DNA of 64,000 nucleotides from Mucilaginibacter sp. (lineage in GTDB: Bacteria; Bacteroidota; Bacteroidia; Sphingobacteriales; Sphingobacteriaceae). Position numbers and translations under genes: made by a program. Each line of letters opens with the position of its first letter. Position 1 is the first letter of the stretch. Positions 53,685-62,451 of the stretch are shown in pieces. The stretch is taken from positions 1 to 64,000 of the forward strand of contig JAUCSE010000012.1 of NCBI GenBank assembly GCA_030445275.1, in the 5' to 3' direction. The notes under the pieces are model-generated. The model worked only from the letters and a program-made list of their open reading frames with translations, made no database searches and was not told the origin of the DNA.

Positions 53685-55193
53685 TTAATCCCGGAATTCA
53701 TACAACATGAGCTTATCATCATTAAGTGATGCTCTATACAGGCCGATTATTTTTTGGTCTATCCAGGGTATGCTCTGATAAACCCTAACTAAATGAAGTT
53801 GATTTAAAAGAGCAATCGTTCTCGGGCCGGTTATTTCGTTATCAGAGATGACCAATAAATTAATATAGCCTTCTTTCTTTTCTTTGATAAAATCAGGCTG
53901 CCATATAGAAACAATCTGAGTGAGCATGACTTCCCGGCTATCATAAAAGGTATTTCTTGGAAAGGGCCAGTCATAGTAAGGATTTGATCCAGCTGGGTAT
54001 AAAACATTAACCTTTTTGCCGGTATAATGCTTGTGTATATATTCTGTAATGGAAACCCTGGCATTTCCTGCACTTTTTGAGGCAACTACTATTAATCCTG
54101 CCACATTCGCTATAATTAAGAATAACAATGCGACAGAATACAATAATCTATATTTAGATAAGTTAACCATTGCCGATAATTCCTGATATGCCAGAACGAG
54201 TAAAATAGGAACTAAGTTGGCAATTGGAAACAGAAATCTTAGTTCTTTATGCGGGACAATCATATGAACCAATAGGAGTGGCAAAGTTGACCATATTAAA
54301 AGACTTTTTGGCTTATAAATGATAAGAATAATAAAAGCCACAAAAACAAAAATGCCTAATGGCCCCGGAGCTTTGATGATGTATAATAGAATTTCATACC
54401 AGGGCGAAGTGCCATAGTTTGAAGCCACTTTATCTATTATATTGACGTAGAAATAATTATACAGGGTAAAAGAGTATACACCATACAACCATCTGTCAAT
54501 AAAGAAACCAACAATTAAAATTGCAAGAATAGTGGCTATGACAGTGGTTATTTTTTGGATTTTTAATTTGGCTACTATCAAAAGCCATAAAACAACCCCC
54601 ATTGCCAACAGTGCAGATTGATATCTGAATAATATGGAAATGCCAAGCAAGACGCCCAACAGTAATAGCTTTTTAGTACTCTCTTGATAGGTATTAAACT
54701 GAATTAAAGCTAAAGAAGCTAAGAAAAATAAACCTGACCAGTTTTCTGATGAAAAGCGAACATTGATATAGGGTAGAAACCAAATAAGATAGGACATTAA
54801 TATAAAGCAGTTATAATTCTTTTTATCAATCAATGATTTGGAAGAAATGACGAAATACCGAATAATAAATACAGATAAGAGCGCACCTATTAGGCGTAGC
54901 CCCAGAGCCAAAACGTATGCATCGGTTAGTCCCACTAAGTGCATGAGTTTAAAAAACAAGAGACAAAGCGCCGGTTGTAATCCTGATCTTATTTGAGCGT
55001 TAAATTCCCATGCAAGATCATCTAACTTTGTCGTACCGAACTTATAGTTCGCAAATTCAATGATCTGAAAATGTTCATCGGCATTGTTAAAACCAGAACT
55101 ATTATAGGCAACTGATAAATAAAAGATGATAATGCCAAATAAAAACCAGTTTGATTTTTCAAGCTTTAAACCCATATTTATTGAAAAATTCAT
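53685..55193 (-). CDS. GT22-like membrane mannosyltransferase
   Basis: A 502-residue protein with about 10 helices. The loop NNADEHFQIIEFANYKFG (D39-E40) followed by LAWEFNAQIRSGLQP, and the later VPHKELRFLFPI, are the hallmarks of GT22 (Alg9/PIG-B type) dolichyl- or polyprenyl-phosphate mannosyltransferases. Start is MNFSINMG; an ATG six codons later is also possible. It is convergent with the GT39-like gene. It may act with the two other GT-C proteins of the island on one glycan; this is inference from proximity. Confidence 0.75.
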   Translation of the reverse strand: MNFSINMGLKLEKSNWFLFGIIIFYLSVAYNSSGFNNADEHFQIIEFANYKFGTTKLDDLAWEFNAQIRSGLQPALCLLFFKLMHLVGLTDAYVLALGLRLIGALLSVFIIRYFVISSKSLIDKKNYNCFILMSYLIWFLPYINVRFSSENWSGLFFLASLALIQFNTYQESTKKLLLLGVLLGISILFRYQSALLAMGVVLWLLIVAKLKIQKITTVIATILAILIVGFFIDRWLYGVYSFTLYNYFYVNIIDKVASNYGTSPWYEILLYIIKAPGPLGIFVFVAFIILIIYKPKSLLIWSTLPLLLVHMIVPHKELRFLFPIANLVPILLVLAYQELSAMVNLSKYRLLYSVALLFLIIANVAGLIVVASKSAGNARVSITEYIHKHYTGKKVNVLYPAGSNPYYDWPFPRNTFYDSREVMLTQIVSIWQPDFIKEKKEGYINLLVISDNEITGPRTIALLNQLHLVRVYQSIPWIDQKIIGLYRASLNDDKLMLYEFRD

Positions 55194-55697
55194 AGCGCAA
55201 TAAGTATTTAGGTATTGGTAAGCTTAAATGCCCATTGCTGATAAAATTAAAGAAATCTTTCTTTCTATCTTATTTTTTACACAAAAAAGGGGTCCATATT
55301 AAATGTATAGCAGGTGGTATTGAACATAGGTCTGTCTTTATCAACCATACTTGCAAAACTAAAAATCAGTAAATCTAATTATTATCGATATTGCAAGATT
55401 GACGCGAATATGTCGGATTGTAAAACTGCCCCCTAAAAAACGGCAAAATAACGTTGAAGAATAGCGGCCATTTAATCATAAAGTTCACAAAAATAGGCAA
55501 TAGGATCAATTTCCCTTGATTTACATTTCTCAAAAAAATGTCCGTTTTTACACGACACTTATTCAAAAATTTCTTCTTTTAACTTTTCAATTTTATCATA
55601 TATAAAATCCGAGGTGATATATTCTCAAAAAAACGTACCATAAATAAATCTCATTTTATTTATCTTTGGTTGAGTTAATGATACTTTATTAGGAATT
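55194..55697. other. 504-base AT-rich gap before the recombinase
   Basis: Promoters for the GT22-like gene (minus) and the recombinase (plus) must lie here. The segment 55383-55430 holds a GC-richer stretch (TTGCAAGATTGACGCGAATA and on) unlike its surroundings, possibly an old insertion end. A 63-codon minus-strand frame at 55375-55566 has no supporting features. Nothing else is recognisable. Confidence 0.4.
55641..55668 (+). promoter_or_regulatory. promoter and inverted repeat of the recombinase gene
   Basis: TATCTTTG at 55661-55668 is a perfect TAnnTTTG -7 box, 29 bases before the ATG. An inverted repeat TAAATAAA/TTTATTTA (55641-55648 and 55655-55662, 6-base spacer) overlaps it on the upstream side. 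Serine recombinases often bind near their own promoter, so this could be an autoregulatory or crossover subsite. Confidence 0.5.
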
Positions 55698-56285
55698 ATG
55701 ATCATCGGATACGCCAGGGTGAGCACCCAAGAACAAAATTTGAATTTACAAATTGACGATCTTTTGAAAGCAGGTTGTAATAAAATATTCAAAGAACACA
55801 TTTCTGGTAAAAATACCCAAAGGCCGGAGCTACAGAAAATGATCAGTATACTACGTCCTGGTGATAAAGTTATGGTTTGGAAGCTTGATCGCTTAGGAAG
55901 ATCACTTCGTGATCTAATTGATTTAGTAGCCGAATTTCAAAAACTTGATGTAAACTTCATAAGTTTAAATGACAGTATTGATACAAGTACCCCTACCGGG
56001 CGATTTACCTTTAACTTATTTGCATCTATCGCAGAGTTTGAAAGGGATATTATTAGGCAAAGAACAAAGGCTGGTTTGGCAGCAGCTAAAGCCAGAGGAA
56101 AAATAGGCGGTCGACCCAAAGGTTTGTCCAAAGAGAAATTAGCGAAAGCTAAGACAGCAACACTTTTATATAATTCAGGAGAAAAAACTGTAGATGAAAT
56201 TTTACTGGAATTGAATATTGGCCGAGCTACTTTTTATAGATATCTAAAACAAGTCACCAATACCACTCAATTAATTAACAAATAA
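55698..56285 (+). CDS. serine site-specific recombinase (resolvase/invertase family)
   Basis: A 195-residue protein with the resolvase catalytic domain: YARVSTQEQ with nucleophile Ser9, the arginine-bearing segments WKLDRLGRSLRDL and FERDIIRQRTKAGL, and a C-terminal helix-turn-helix after KIGGRPKG (about residues 150-185). It resembles Tn3 resolvase and Hin/Gin invertases in length. It is cotranscribed with a 111-residue protein seven bases downstream. It probably catalyses inversion or deletion of DNA in this island; the crossover sites are not identified. Confidence 0.9.
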   Translation: MIIGYARVSTQEQNLNLQIDDLLKAGCNKIFKEHISGKNTQRPELQKMISILRPGDKVMVWKLDRLGRSLRDLIDLVAEFQKLDVNFISLNDSIDTSTPTGRFTFNLFASIAEFERDIIRQRTKAGLAAAKARGKIGGRPKGLSKEKLAKAKTATLLYNSGEKTVDEILLELNIGRATFYRYLKQVTNTTQLINK

Positions 56286-56292
56286 GGTCTAT

Positions 56293-56628
56293 ATGGTAGG
56301 AATAAAAAAAGACAACCCAATATATGACCCACTAGGAATAGAAATATTTGCCATCGATGAAACATTTGAGAGTGTTTTCAACGGCTTGTCAGGTGTTTAT
56401 TTTAGACTTTATTATAAAGAATCAAAGCGGCCGGAAGCTAGGCGTAACATCGCAAAGCAGCAACAATTTTACAAACGATTTAGAGAAATAGGAAAGCTAA
56501 AAAGATCTTATCGATATAATGATTGGGAATCAAAAAGGGAGGCAGTAGATATTTATGCTATTGAACTAAGACAAATGGTCGGTATTGAACTATCAGAATA
56601 TAATACGTTAAAAAGCAGAGGTCTTTAA
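56293..56628 (+). CDS. hypothetical protein in an operon with the recombinase
   Basis: A 111-residue protein, basic in its second half (KRPEARRNIAKQQQFYKRF and RSYRYNDW), mostly helical by composition, with no membrane segment. The ATG is seven bases after the recombinase stop. It may be a DNA-binding accessory factor, but I recognise no family. Confidence 0.6.
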   Translation: MVGIKKDNPIYDPLGIEIFAIDETFESVFNGLSGVYFRLYYKESKRPEARRNIAKQQQFYKRFREIGKLKRSYRYNDWESKREAVDIYAIELRQMVGIELSEYNTLKSRGL

Positions 56629-56794
56629 AAAAGTTAATGGCATCATAATGAATATCTATGAGGTCATTGACAGGACAAATTTTGAACCTGCAAAAAATTA
56701 TTGAATATTAATTTTTCAAAATTTATCGAAGGAAATAAAAATTGAACTTTGAGTAGATCGGCGATATTTGTAACTTAATAATAAATTAACCTTA

Positions 56795-59700
56795 GTGTCT
56801 AAACCAAAAGCCTTTCAACCTGTATTGTCCTGGAGATCACCAAAGCTTGGCTGGAAGGAATTTCAGAAATTAAGTCTGTTACTGTATCAGTATGTTTTTA
56901 AAGATTTTTTTGCTGAAGAATTTCTAAAACTTGGGCATTTTCAGGACGGGATTGATGTACTTTCGTTTAAAAATTCGACTGGCAGGAATACCTGTATTCA
57001 AGCCAAACATTACGTGCATCTGGGCTTATCCGATTTAAAGGATATCGTTAACCTTTTCCTGGAAAGTGACTTTCTGCCAAGCTCAGATACTTTTATTATT
57101 ACCACTTCTGCTGATCTCCAGCATCCGGATATCCAGGAATATATCCAGACTCAAAAAATGTTTTTTCACAATTCCTACCAAATCAAGTTCGATTGCTGGG
57201 ATGTGACCAGAATGGAGGATTATTTAAAAGGTCAGTTCAGAATCGTTCATTTTTATTTTAGTTTGGATGAAGCAAAAAAACATTGTTTTGAGCCTGAAAT
57301 AAAAAAGGTAAACTATGCTGAATGGCCCGGTTATATTGAAAGAAATATAAAAGATTTAAAGAATATTGGCGATGAATCGCTATACTATCCTGATGCCAGA
57401 AAAAGGTCAACGTTAACATTGGACGGCTTATTGAAAGAGAAGTATCTCCAGCCACAACACCTTTGTATCATCGCAGAAGCTTATGAAGGTAAAACTAAAC
57501 TTTTCGAACAGACCGCATTTCAATTATCAAATGGGGAATCGCCGTACACGGTTTTACTACTTACCTTGAAATCGGAAACGATACAATCTATAGAAACACT
57601 CCTACAAATCCATTATGACACCTGGATGAGTGTAGCGGCGAAAGATCTTGTGGTGCTTATCGATGGCCTTGATGAGGTGCCGTCCGACCGATTTTTAGAT
57701 ATGGTTAACCACATTAAAGATTTCAGTATCGTTCATCCTTTTATTCATATTGCCTTTTCTTGCCGGAAATTGTTTTTTTCTGATTACAAGGTGGAGAGCG
57801 AATTATTAAAATTTGATCATTATGAGTTGATGGAACTGAGCTACGGGCAATCACTCAGATATATGAATGATCAGCTTGGTATTAACAGAGAAGCTTTCTT
57901 CAAAAGAATTCGGTTATTTAACCTGGAAAATCTGCTTGCAACACCTTTCTATTTAACTAAGCTGGTAACATGGTATAAAGTTCCCGGCCAGGCATTTCCT
58001 GAAAACAAAAGCGAGATTGCTCAAAAGTTCGTCGAAGAATCTATTGACCTCTCCGGTTCCCGTAAACTTGTCGGCGGCAGGCAGCTCCGGCATTCAAAAG
58101 TCAGGTATAAAAAATTGTTAATTGCTTTGGCTTTTGCCTTGCAAGTAAAAGGTGTGAATTCCGCAGATGCCGAGTTTATACAGGAATTATTTATACTGGA
58201 AGATCGTGATCTTCTAATCCACAGCTCTATATTAAATGTCAATAATAATAGCTGGGCATTTGTAAATGCTTTTTTTCAGGAACAGTTATCTGCACTTGCA
58301 CTTGCAAAATACCCTGTTGAAACCATTTACGAATTAATTACAGTCGGAAAAGAGGTCAAAAAGATAAAAACCAAGTGGATTCAAACTGTATGTACGTACC
58401 TATCACAACTGGATCAATTTGACATAAAGAGAGAACAACTTATCGCACTTATTGAAAAGGATAATGTTGAACTTTTAGCGCTAAGCGAGGGTAATAAATT
58501 TACCGAACAGTTCAGGTTAGATATACTTGCAAAAATTATTGCCAAGACAGTTTACCATCATGCCCGCCTCAGCACCATCGACGAATCAGATCTTGCCGAT
58601 TTTATTGGTGACGACGGCGGCGCAATAGCGTTTTTAATTGAAAAAATGCAGTCATCCGCCCCTATCATCGTGAAAATAACCTGTATAAGAACACTACAGC
58701 ACATGAAGTTCACTACGGCGCATAGCGAACGCTTTAAAGACGTTGCTGTAAAGCAAATCATTGAAAACAACGACGCATATTATGCCAGGCTGCTCATTGA
58801 AAACCTGGCGCGGTTAAAGTTGGGGACTCAGGAAATGATTGACCAATTAACGTCCAACAACATGGTAGAACATCATGAATACCGTGAGGGTGTTTATCAA
58901 TTAATTTCCACTCAAGGGCTCATCGAGGCTAACTATCAATTTCTACTCGACGGGTTTGAGATTTTGTATCAATATAACCAGGGTGTCTCTCATATGGGCT
59001 CGGAAAAAAGAATATTAAAAATACTGGTTCAGACTGAGCAGCCAGTATTGATACGAAAGTTGTTTAAAGAGATTACGAAAAACAATTTTCAACATTTTTT
59101 CCGCCATCAAAAGGAATCTATCAACGAATTCGTAACAGAGTTACAGTCCAAAGCATCAATAGTATTCAAAAAAGATCCAGCCATTATTTTTTCAGTAATG
59201 CATTTTATTACTGAGTTAACCAGGTTCAGGGAAAATGACGGATTTTCGAATATTATTGATTTTTTCAAGACCACGGGTGAATACAGGCTTGGATTGCGTG
59301 TTTTCCTTAATGAAAAAGATGAGCATAAGCGAAGCTATGTATTTAGTGATACTATAACATCGGAATGCTTTGATATACTGCTTTACGCCGCGGAAGAAGG
59401 TGACATCACGATGCATCAGCTTAGAACTTTTGTAAGTGGTCTACAGCATAATAATAAAGAAGAAGAAGCTAAAAAGTTGGAAAAACTTATTGAGGATGCC
59501 TTTGGAAAGCCAGATATTGAAATTACCAAGCAGCAAAACAGATACTGGATTTCCGAGAAAAACAAGCAAGACAATGATTTAAAATACATTGTTTCTGCAG
59601 ATTCCTTCGCTAAAGGCATCAAAAGTATTTTCAAAACCTTAAAAAAAGAAGAGATCAGTTTGAACGACCTGAACTATAAATATGATGAAGAATACTTTCC

Positions 59701-60946
59701 GCTTATTAAAGTAAACTCTCATCTGGCGCAGCAATTTTTACGCGACCATGCCGATGAAAGACGCGTGACTCTAAAATATTGCCTGGCAAGGATCAACGAT
59801 CAAAATCATTTTTCACTTTGGCGGGTTCAAGCCATCCTTAATTATCATTTATTGAGCCTGCATTCAGACTATTTCATGCTCCAATTAAAAGATTACTATG
59901 ATGCGACTGTTATAAAGTTTCCCTTTTCCGATATCAACATCGATAGTCTTCATGAGGATAAAAAAAGGGCGGGTCAATACCTGAAGATCTGGGAGAAATA
60001 TGAGTTTCCAACCCCTGATCATGTTTTACTGGATTTTTTACGAATGAATGGGGAGGGATTTGATTGCCTCCAATTTGCCAAGACCAATAAACGGAAGTCA
60101 ATTACAGCTATGCTCATGGCACGTTTCGTAACTGACCAGCAAAGCCTCATAATCAAAGTCCTTGAGAATTTAAAAAATGGCCTACGACATTCTGGGGTAC
60201 TTGGTGCACATATCGAAATTTGCGAACAATTGAAGATTTCCGCAGCAGTTCCCGAAATATTAAAGCTCATTTATAAAAATGAACTGCCTTATGGAAACAG
60301 CTATCATTTGATTGATGCCTTTGTCGCCTTGGGAGGCTCGCTATCGGAACTGTTGCCGTATTTCAATAAGCTTGAAGATATTGACAATTACGAGTTTATT
60401 TTATTGGTCAAAATACTTTACAAGGGATTTCCAAATGAAGTCCTATTAAGGTTAGATTATTGTTTCCGCTATCCAAATGTAAGCTTAGACAGAAATTTGG
60501 AAGCTGCGAAATGGATGGCAATCCTGGGTGATAAAAATGGGTTTGCCTACATCATTGATCAGCTTGACCCTCAAAATCCGAGTCCCTATCATATACAGTC
60601 CAAATTCCCAATATGGCAAGTGGATACAGATTGGGCGCTCGATATTCTTGAACCTAAGATGATTATACTAGTAGATGATACCCTACCAAAATTTAGGATG
60701 CCGGACTCCCCTGAACTGTTTTTGCTGGAAATACTTCAGGGCTTTGCAGCAAAAAGTGAAAATGACCTTCAAAAGGTAAAGACCTTCCTTATTGGGCAGG
60801 AACGAAGATTTGTTAAAAAATTCCCGTCAAAAGCTGGTCACTTAGTTTTCCATGCTGAAATAATGGAGGAAAATTTCAGGCAAAAGACCAACGAGATGGT
60901 ACCAAACGACCAAATCAAGCAATTAATATCTAATATACTTCAATGA
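56795..60946 (+). CDS. Mrr-like nuclease/NACHT-STAND ATPase, putative anti-phage protein
   Basis: A 1383-residue protein from a GTG start (no closer ATG upstream). Residues about 15-160 form a restriction-endonuclease-like (Mrr/PD-(D/E)xK) domain: GIDV with Asp54, then CIQAK with Gln69 and Lys71. Residues about 220-480 form a NACHT/STAND ATPase: Walker A A227-EAYEG-K233-T234, Walker B VVLIDGLDE (D290-D293-E294), and sensor arginine in FSCRK (R324). The remaining 850 residues are helical, repeat-like, and probably recognise a phage or stress signal. The design resembles Avs/bNACHT defence proteins, in which ATPase oligomerisation activates the N-terminal nuclease. Confidence 0.82.
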   Translation: MSKPKAFQPVLSWRSPKLGWKEFQKLSLLLYQYVFKDFFAEEFLKLGHFQDGIDVLSFKNSTGRNTCIQAKHYVHLGLSDLKDIVNLFLESDFLPSSDTFIITTSADLQHPDIQEYIQTQKMFFHNSYQIKFDCWDVTRMEDYLKGQFRIVHFYFSLDEAKKHCFEPEIKKVNYAEWPGYIERNIKDLKNIGDESLYYPDARKRSTLTLDGLLKEKYLQPQHLCIIAEAYEGKTKLFEQTAFQLSNGESPYTVLLLTLKSETIQSIETLLQIHYDTWMSVAAKDLVVLIDGLDEVPSDRFLDMVNHIKDFSIVHPFIHIAFSCRKLFFSDYKVESELLKFDHYELMELSYGQSLRYMNDQLGINREAFFKRIRLFNLENLLATPFYLTKLVTWYKVPGQAFPENKSEIAQKFVEESIDLSGSRKLVGGRQLRHSKVRYKKLLIALAFALQVKGVNSADAEFIQELFILEDRDLLIHSSILNVNNNSWAFVNAFFQEQLSALALAKYPVETIYELITVGKEVKKIKTKWIQTVCTYLSQLDQFDIKREQLIALIEKDNVELLALSEGNKFTEQFRLDILAKIIAKTVYHHARLSTIDESDLADFIGDDGGAIAFLIEKMQSSAPIIVKITCIRTLQHMKFTTAHSERFKDVAVKQIIENNDAYYARLLIENLARLKLGTQEMIDQLTSNNMVEHHEYREGVYQLISTQGLIEANYQFLLDGFEILYQYNQGVSHMGSEKRILKILVQTEQPVLIRKLFKEITKNNFQHFFRHQKESINEFVTELQSKASIVFKKDPAIIFSVMHFITELTRFRENDGFSNIIDFFKTTGEYRLGLRVFLNEKDEHKRSYVFSDTITSECFDILLYAAEEGDITMHQLRTFVSGLQHNNKEEEAKKLEKLIEDAFGKPDIEITKQQNRYWISEKNKQDNDLKYIVSADSFAKGIKSIFKTLKKEEISLNDLNYKYDEEYFPLIKVNSHLAQQFLRDHADERRVTLKYCLARINDQNHFSLWRVQAILNYHLLSLHSDYFMLQLKDYYDATVIKFPFSDINIDSLHEDKKRAGQYLKIWEKYEFPTPDHVLLDFLRMNGEGFDCLQFAKTNKRKSITAMLMARFVTDQQSLIIKVLENLKNGLRHSGVLGAHIEICEQLKISAAVPEILKLIYKNELPYGNSYHLIDAFVALGGSLSELLPYFNKLEDIDNYEFILLVKILYKGFPNEVLLRLDYCFRYPNVSLDRNLEAAKWMAILGDKNGFAYIIDQLDPQNPSPYHIQSKFPIWQVDTDWALDILEPKMIILVDDTLPKFRMPDSPELFLLEILQGFAAKSENDLQKVKTFLIGQERRFVKKFPSKAGHLVFHAEIMEENFRQKTNEMVPNDQIKQLISNILQ

Positions 60947-61231
60947 TACTGTTATCACATGTTGTAATGCTGGTACTGAAGATTATAATTTAAAATGCGG
61001 GCCTGAGCCCGCACAAAGAGGACAGCGGAACTTATTGGCAACGGTATTCACGATTTTATCGTAGCCTCAACCATCGTCAAGCATTGAACCAAAATTTTGC
61101 AGACTTAGATCCCAAATTACCATGCCTATTTTACAATACCATAAACAATAGGCAACAAACTAAATAAATACCTAACAATCAGAATATTACATCTAAAATA
61201 TCACAATTTATTTTATTAACATTTCGCAAAT
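60947..61231. other. gap after the NACHT gene with a hairpin and a short remnant
   Basis: A GC-rich hairpin TGCGGGC-CTGA-GCCCGCA (60995-61012) without a T-tract lies about 50 bases after the stop and could end the NACHT transcript. On the minus strand, 60982-61065 reads as 27 residues with a CPLC motif (NKFRCPLCAGSGPHFKL then stop), opened by a stop, so it looks like the 3' remnant of a lost gene. Nothing else is recognisable. Confidence 0.3.
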
Positions 61232-61426
61232 GGCAAAAATTCATAATTTGTTTGAATCACAGAAACGGTCAAAAAGTTGACTACAGCGTATATAAGCGCC
61301 GATTTCAGCGTAAAAGGAAAATTTTAGAAATTCACAATTCGTTTGAACCGACTCATATTAAGGCATTAATAAGCACCTCTTCCACCTTACCATCGTTTGT
61401 TCAAACAAATAATGTCATTTTTTGCC
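61232..61426. repeat. MITE-like element with about 25-bp terminal inverted repeats
   Basis: Left end 61232-61256 (GGCAAAAATTCATAATTTGT and on) and right end 61400-61426 (ending ATTTTTTGCC) are imperfect complements, sharing TTCAAACAAAT and TTTTTGCC. A third, internal copy with TTTGAACCGACTCA lies at 61334-61359 and matches the left island-edge motif at 47418-47444 inverted. No transposase is coded within the 195 bases and no clear target duplication is visible. The span 61427-61684 beyond it is AT-rich promoter DNA with no gene. Confidence 0.5.
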
Positions 61427-61684
61427 CCTGGTTAAGGCTATTGCCGTTTAAACATTCAGGCATATTAACATGGCATTCATAAAACAGCGATCAAACGAAA
61501 TATAATTTTACGCATCCAGCTATTATTACGATTTTTAATTAAAAAAACTATTTATATACCGTTAATTTAAATTAAACAGAATTTTATTCTGTTTAATTTT
61601 TTATTTGCATTTATATTTATTTACCTTTAAGGTATAATTACTCCTATCAACCAATTCCAATTATTCATTTAAAATCCAATTAAA

Positions 61685-62380
61685 ATGACTAGCCTAAAAA
61701 GAGACCTACCACAGTATAAATGTAAATTTACACTTATACTTACCCTCATCTTATTAAGCTGTTTTAGCATCAATCCGGCTATTGCAAATTCGGTTAAACA
61801 AAAAGCGGAGATTGCTTTTGACACCCCACTCAAAGCATTCGAAGGAACTTATCAGCTCAAAGAAAACGAATCTATTGCTTACCAAATTACCGCTACAGAC
61901 GATAAATTAGTTGCAAAACTGGTTAACGGTGACCGGCAATTGACGCTGACACGTAAGTCGGAATTTGCCTTTGAATTTAAGGATAGTGACGGCGATGAAA
62001 TCTTAACGGCAGTTTTTTCAAAAAATGATGCCGGAGAAATTAGCCAGATCCTTGTAGAAGGTAAACAGTTATGGGTCAAGGTTAAAAACGATGTGCCGGC
62101 TAAGGAAGTAAAACTTAGCCCTGAGCAGCTAAAAGCCTTTGCAGGCAAATATCAGTTTGAAGAAAAAAATGACGCTTTTCTTCAAATTACAGCAACCGCT
62201 GATGGCCTGCTGTTGAAGCAACTTTGGGATGGCCGCGAAATAAATTTTATAGCTGTATCTGATGTTGATTTTCTGAACAAAGAGATTCCATTCCCGCTGA
62301 AGTTCACAAAAGATACAAACGGTGTGGTTATTAAAGTATTAGCTTTTAATAGAGATTTGTGGGATAAGGTGAAGGAATAA
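61685..62380 (+). CDS. secreted protein with two DUF3471-like repeats
   Basis: A 231-residue protein. After a basic N-terminus and a hydrophobic run there is a signal peptide (cut near AIAN/S, about residue 36). The mature part contains two homologous domains: about 50-128 (AFEGTYQLKENESIAYQITA ... LWVKV) and about 150-230 (AFAGKYQFEEKNDAFLQITA ... LWDKV), each like the small beta-rich DUF3471 domain often appended to beta-lactamase-like enzymes. Here it has no catalytic partner. Location is periplasmic; function unknown. Confidence 0.7.
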   Translation: MTSLKRDLPQYKCKFTLILTLILLSCFSINPAIANSVKQKAEIAFDTPLKAFEGTYQLKENESIAYQITATDDKLVAKLVNGDRQLTLTRKSEFAFEFKDSDGDEILTAVFSKNDAGEISQILVEGKQLWVKVKNDVPAKEVKLSPEQLKAFAGKYQFEEKNDAFLQITATADGLLLKQLWDGREINFIAVSDVDFLNKEIPFPLKFTKDTNGVVIKVLAFNRDLWDKVKE

Positions 62381-62394
62381 ATTAACGCTCATAA

Positions 62395-62441
62395 AATAAG
62401 AAATGCCATTGAATGACTATCATTCAATGGCATTTCTTATT
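62395..62441. terminator. bidirectional terminator
   Basis: Exact 21-bp complementary arms (62395-62415 and 62421-62441, inner part GCCATTGAATG/CATTCAATGGC) with a 5-base loop. It lies between convergent genes ending at 62380 (plus) and 62452 (minus), with A/T-rich flanks on both sides. Confidence 0.85.
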
Positions 62442-62451
62442 ACCCGGTTTC

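Noticed and set aside
55375..55566. 63-codon minus-strand open frame upstream of the recombinase
   Set aside because: No domain, no supporting promoter or partner, and composition typical of chance frames in AT-rich DNA.
61232..61426. attachment-site duplication for a tyrosine integrase
   Set aside because: No tyrosine integrase or tRNA gene lies in the window, and the motif copies at the island ends are inverted, not direct.
61252..61482. 76-codon plus-strand open frame after the NACHT gene
   Set aside because: It starts from a TTG inside the inverted-repeat element, has no protein-family features, and its codons span three copies of the repeat motif.
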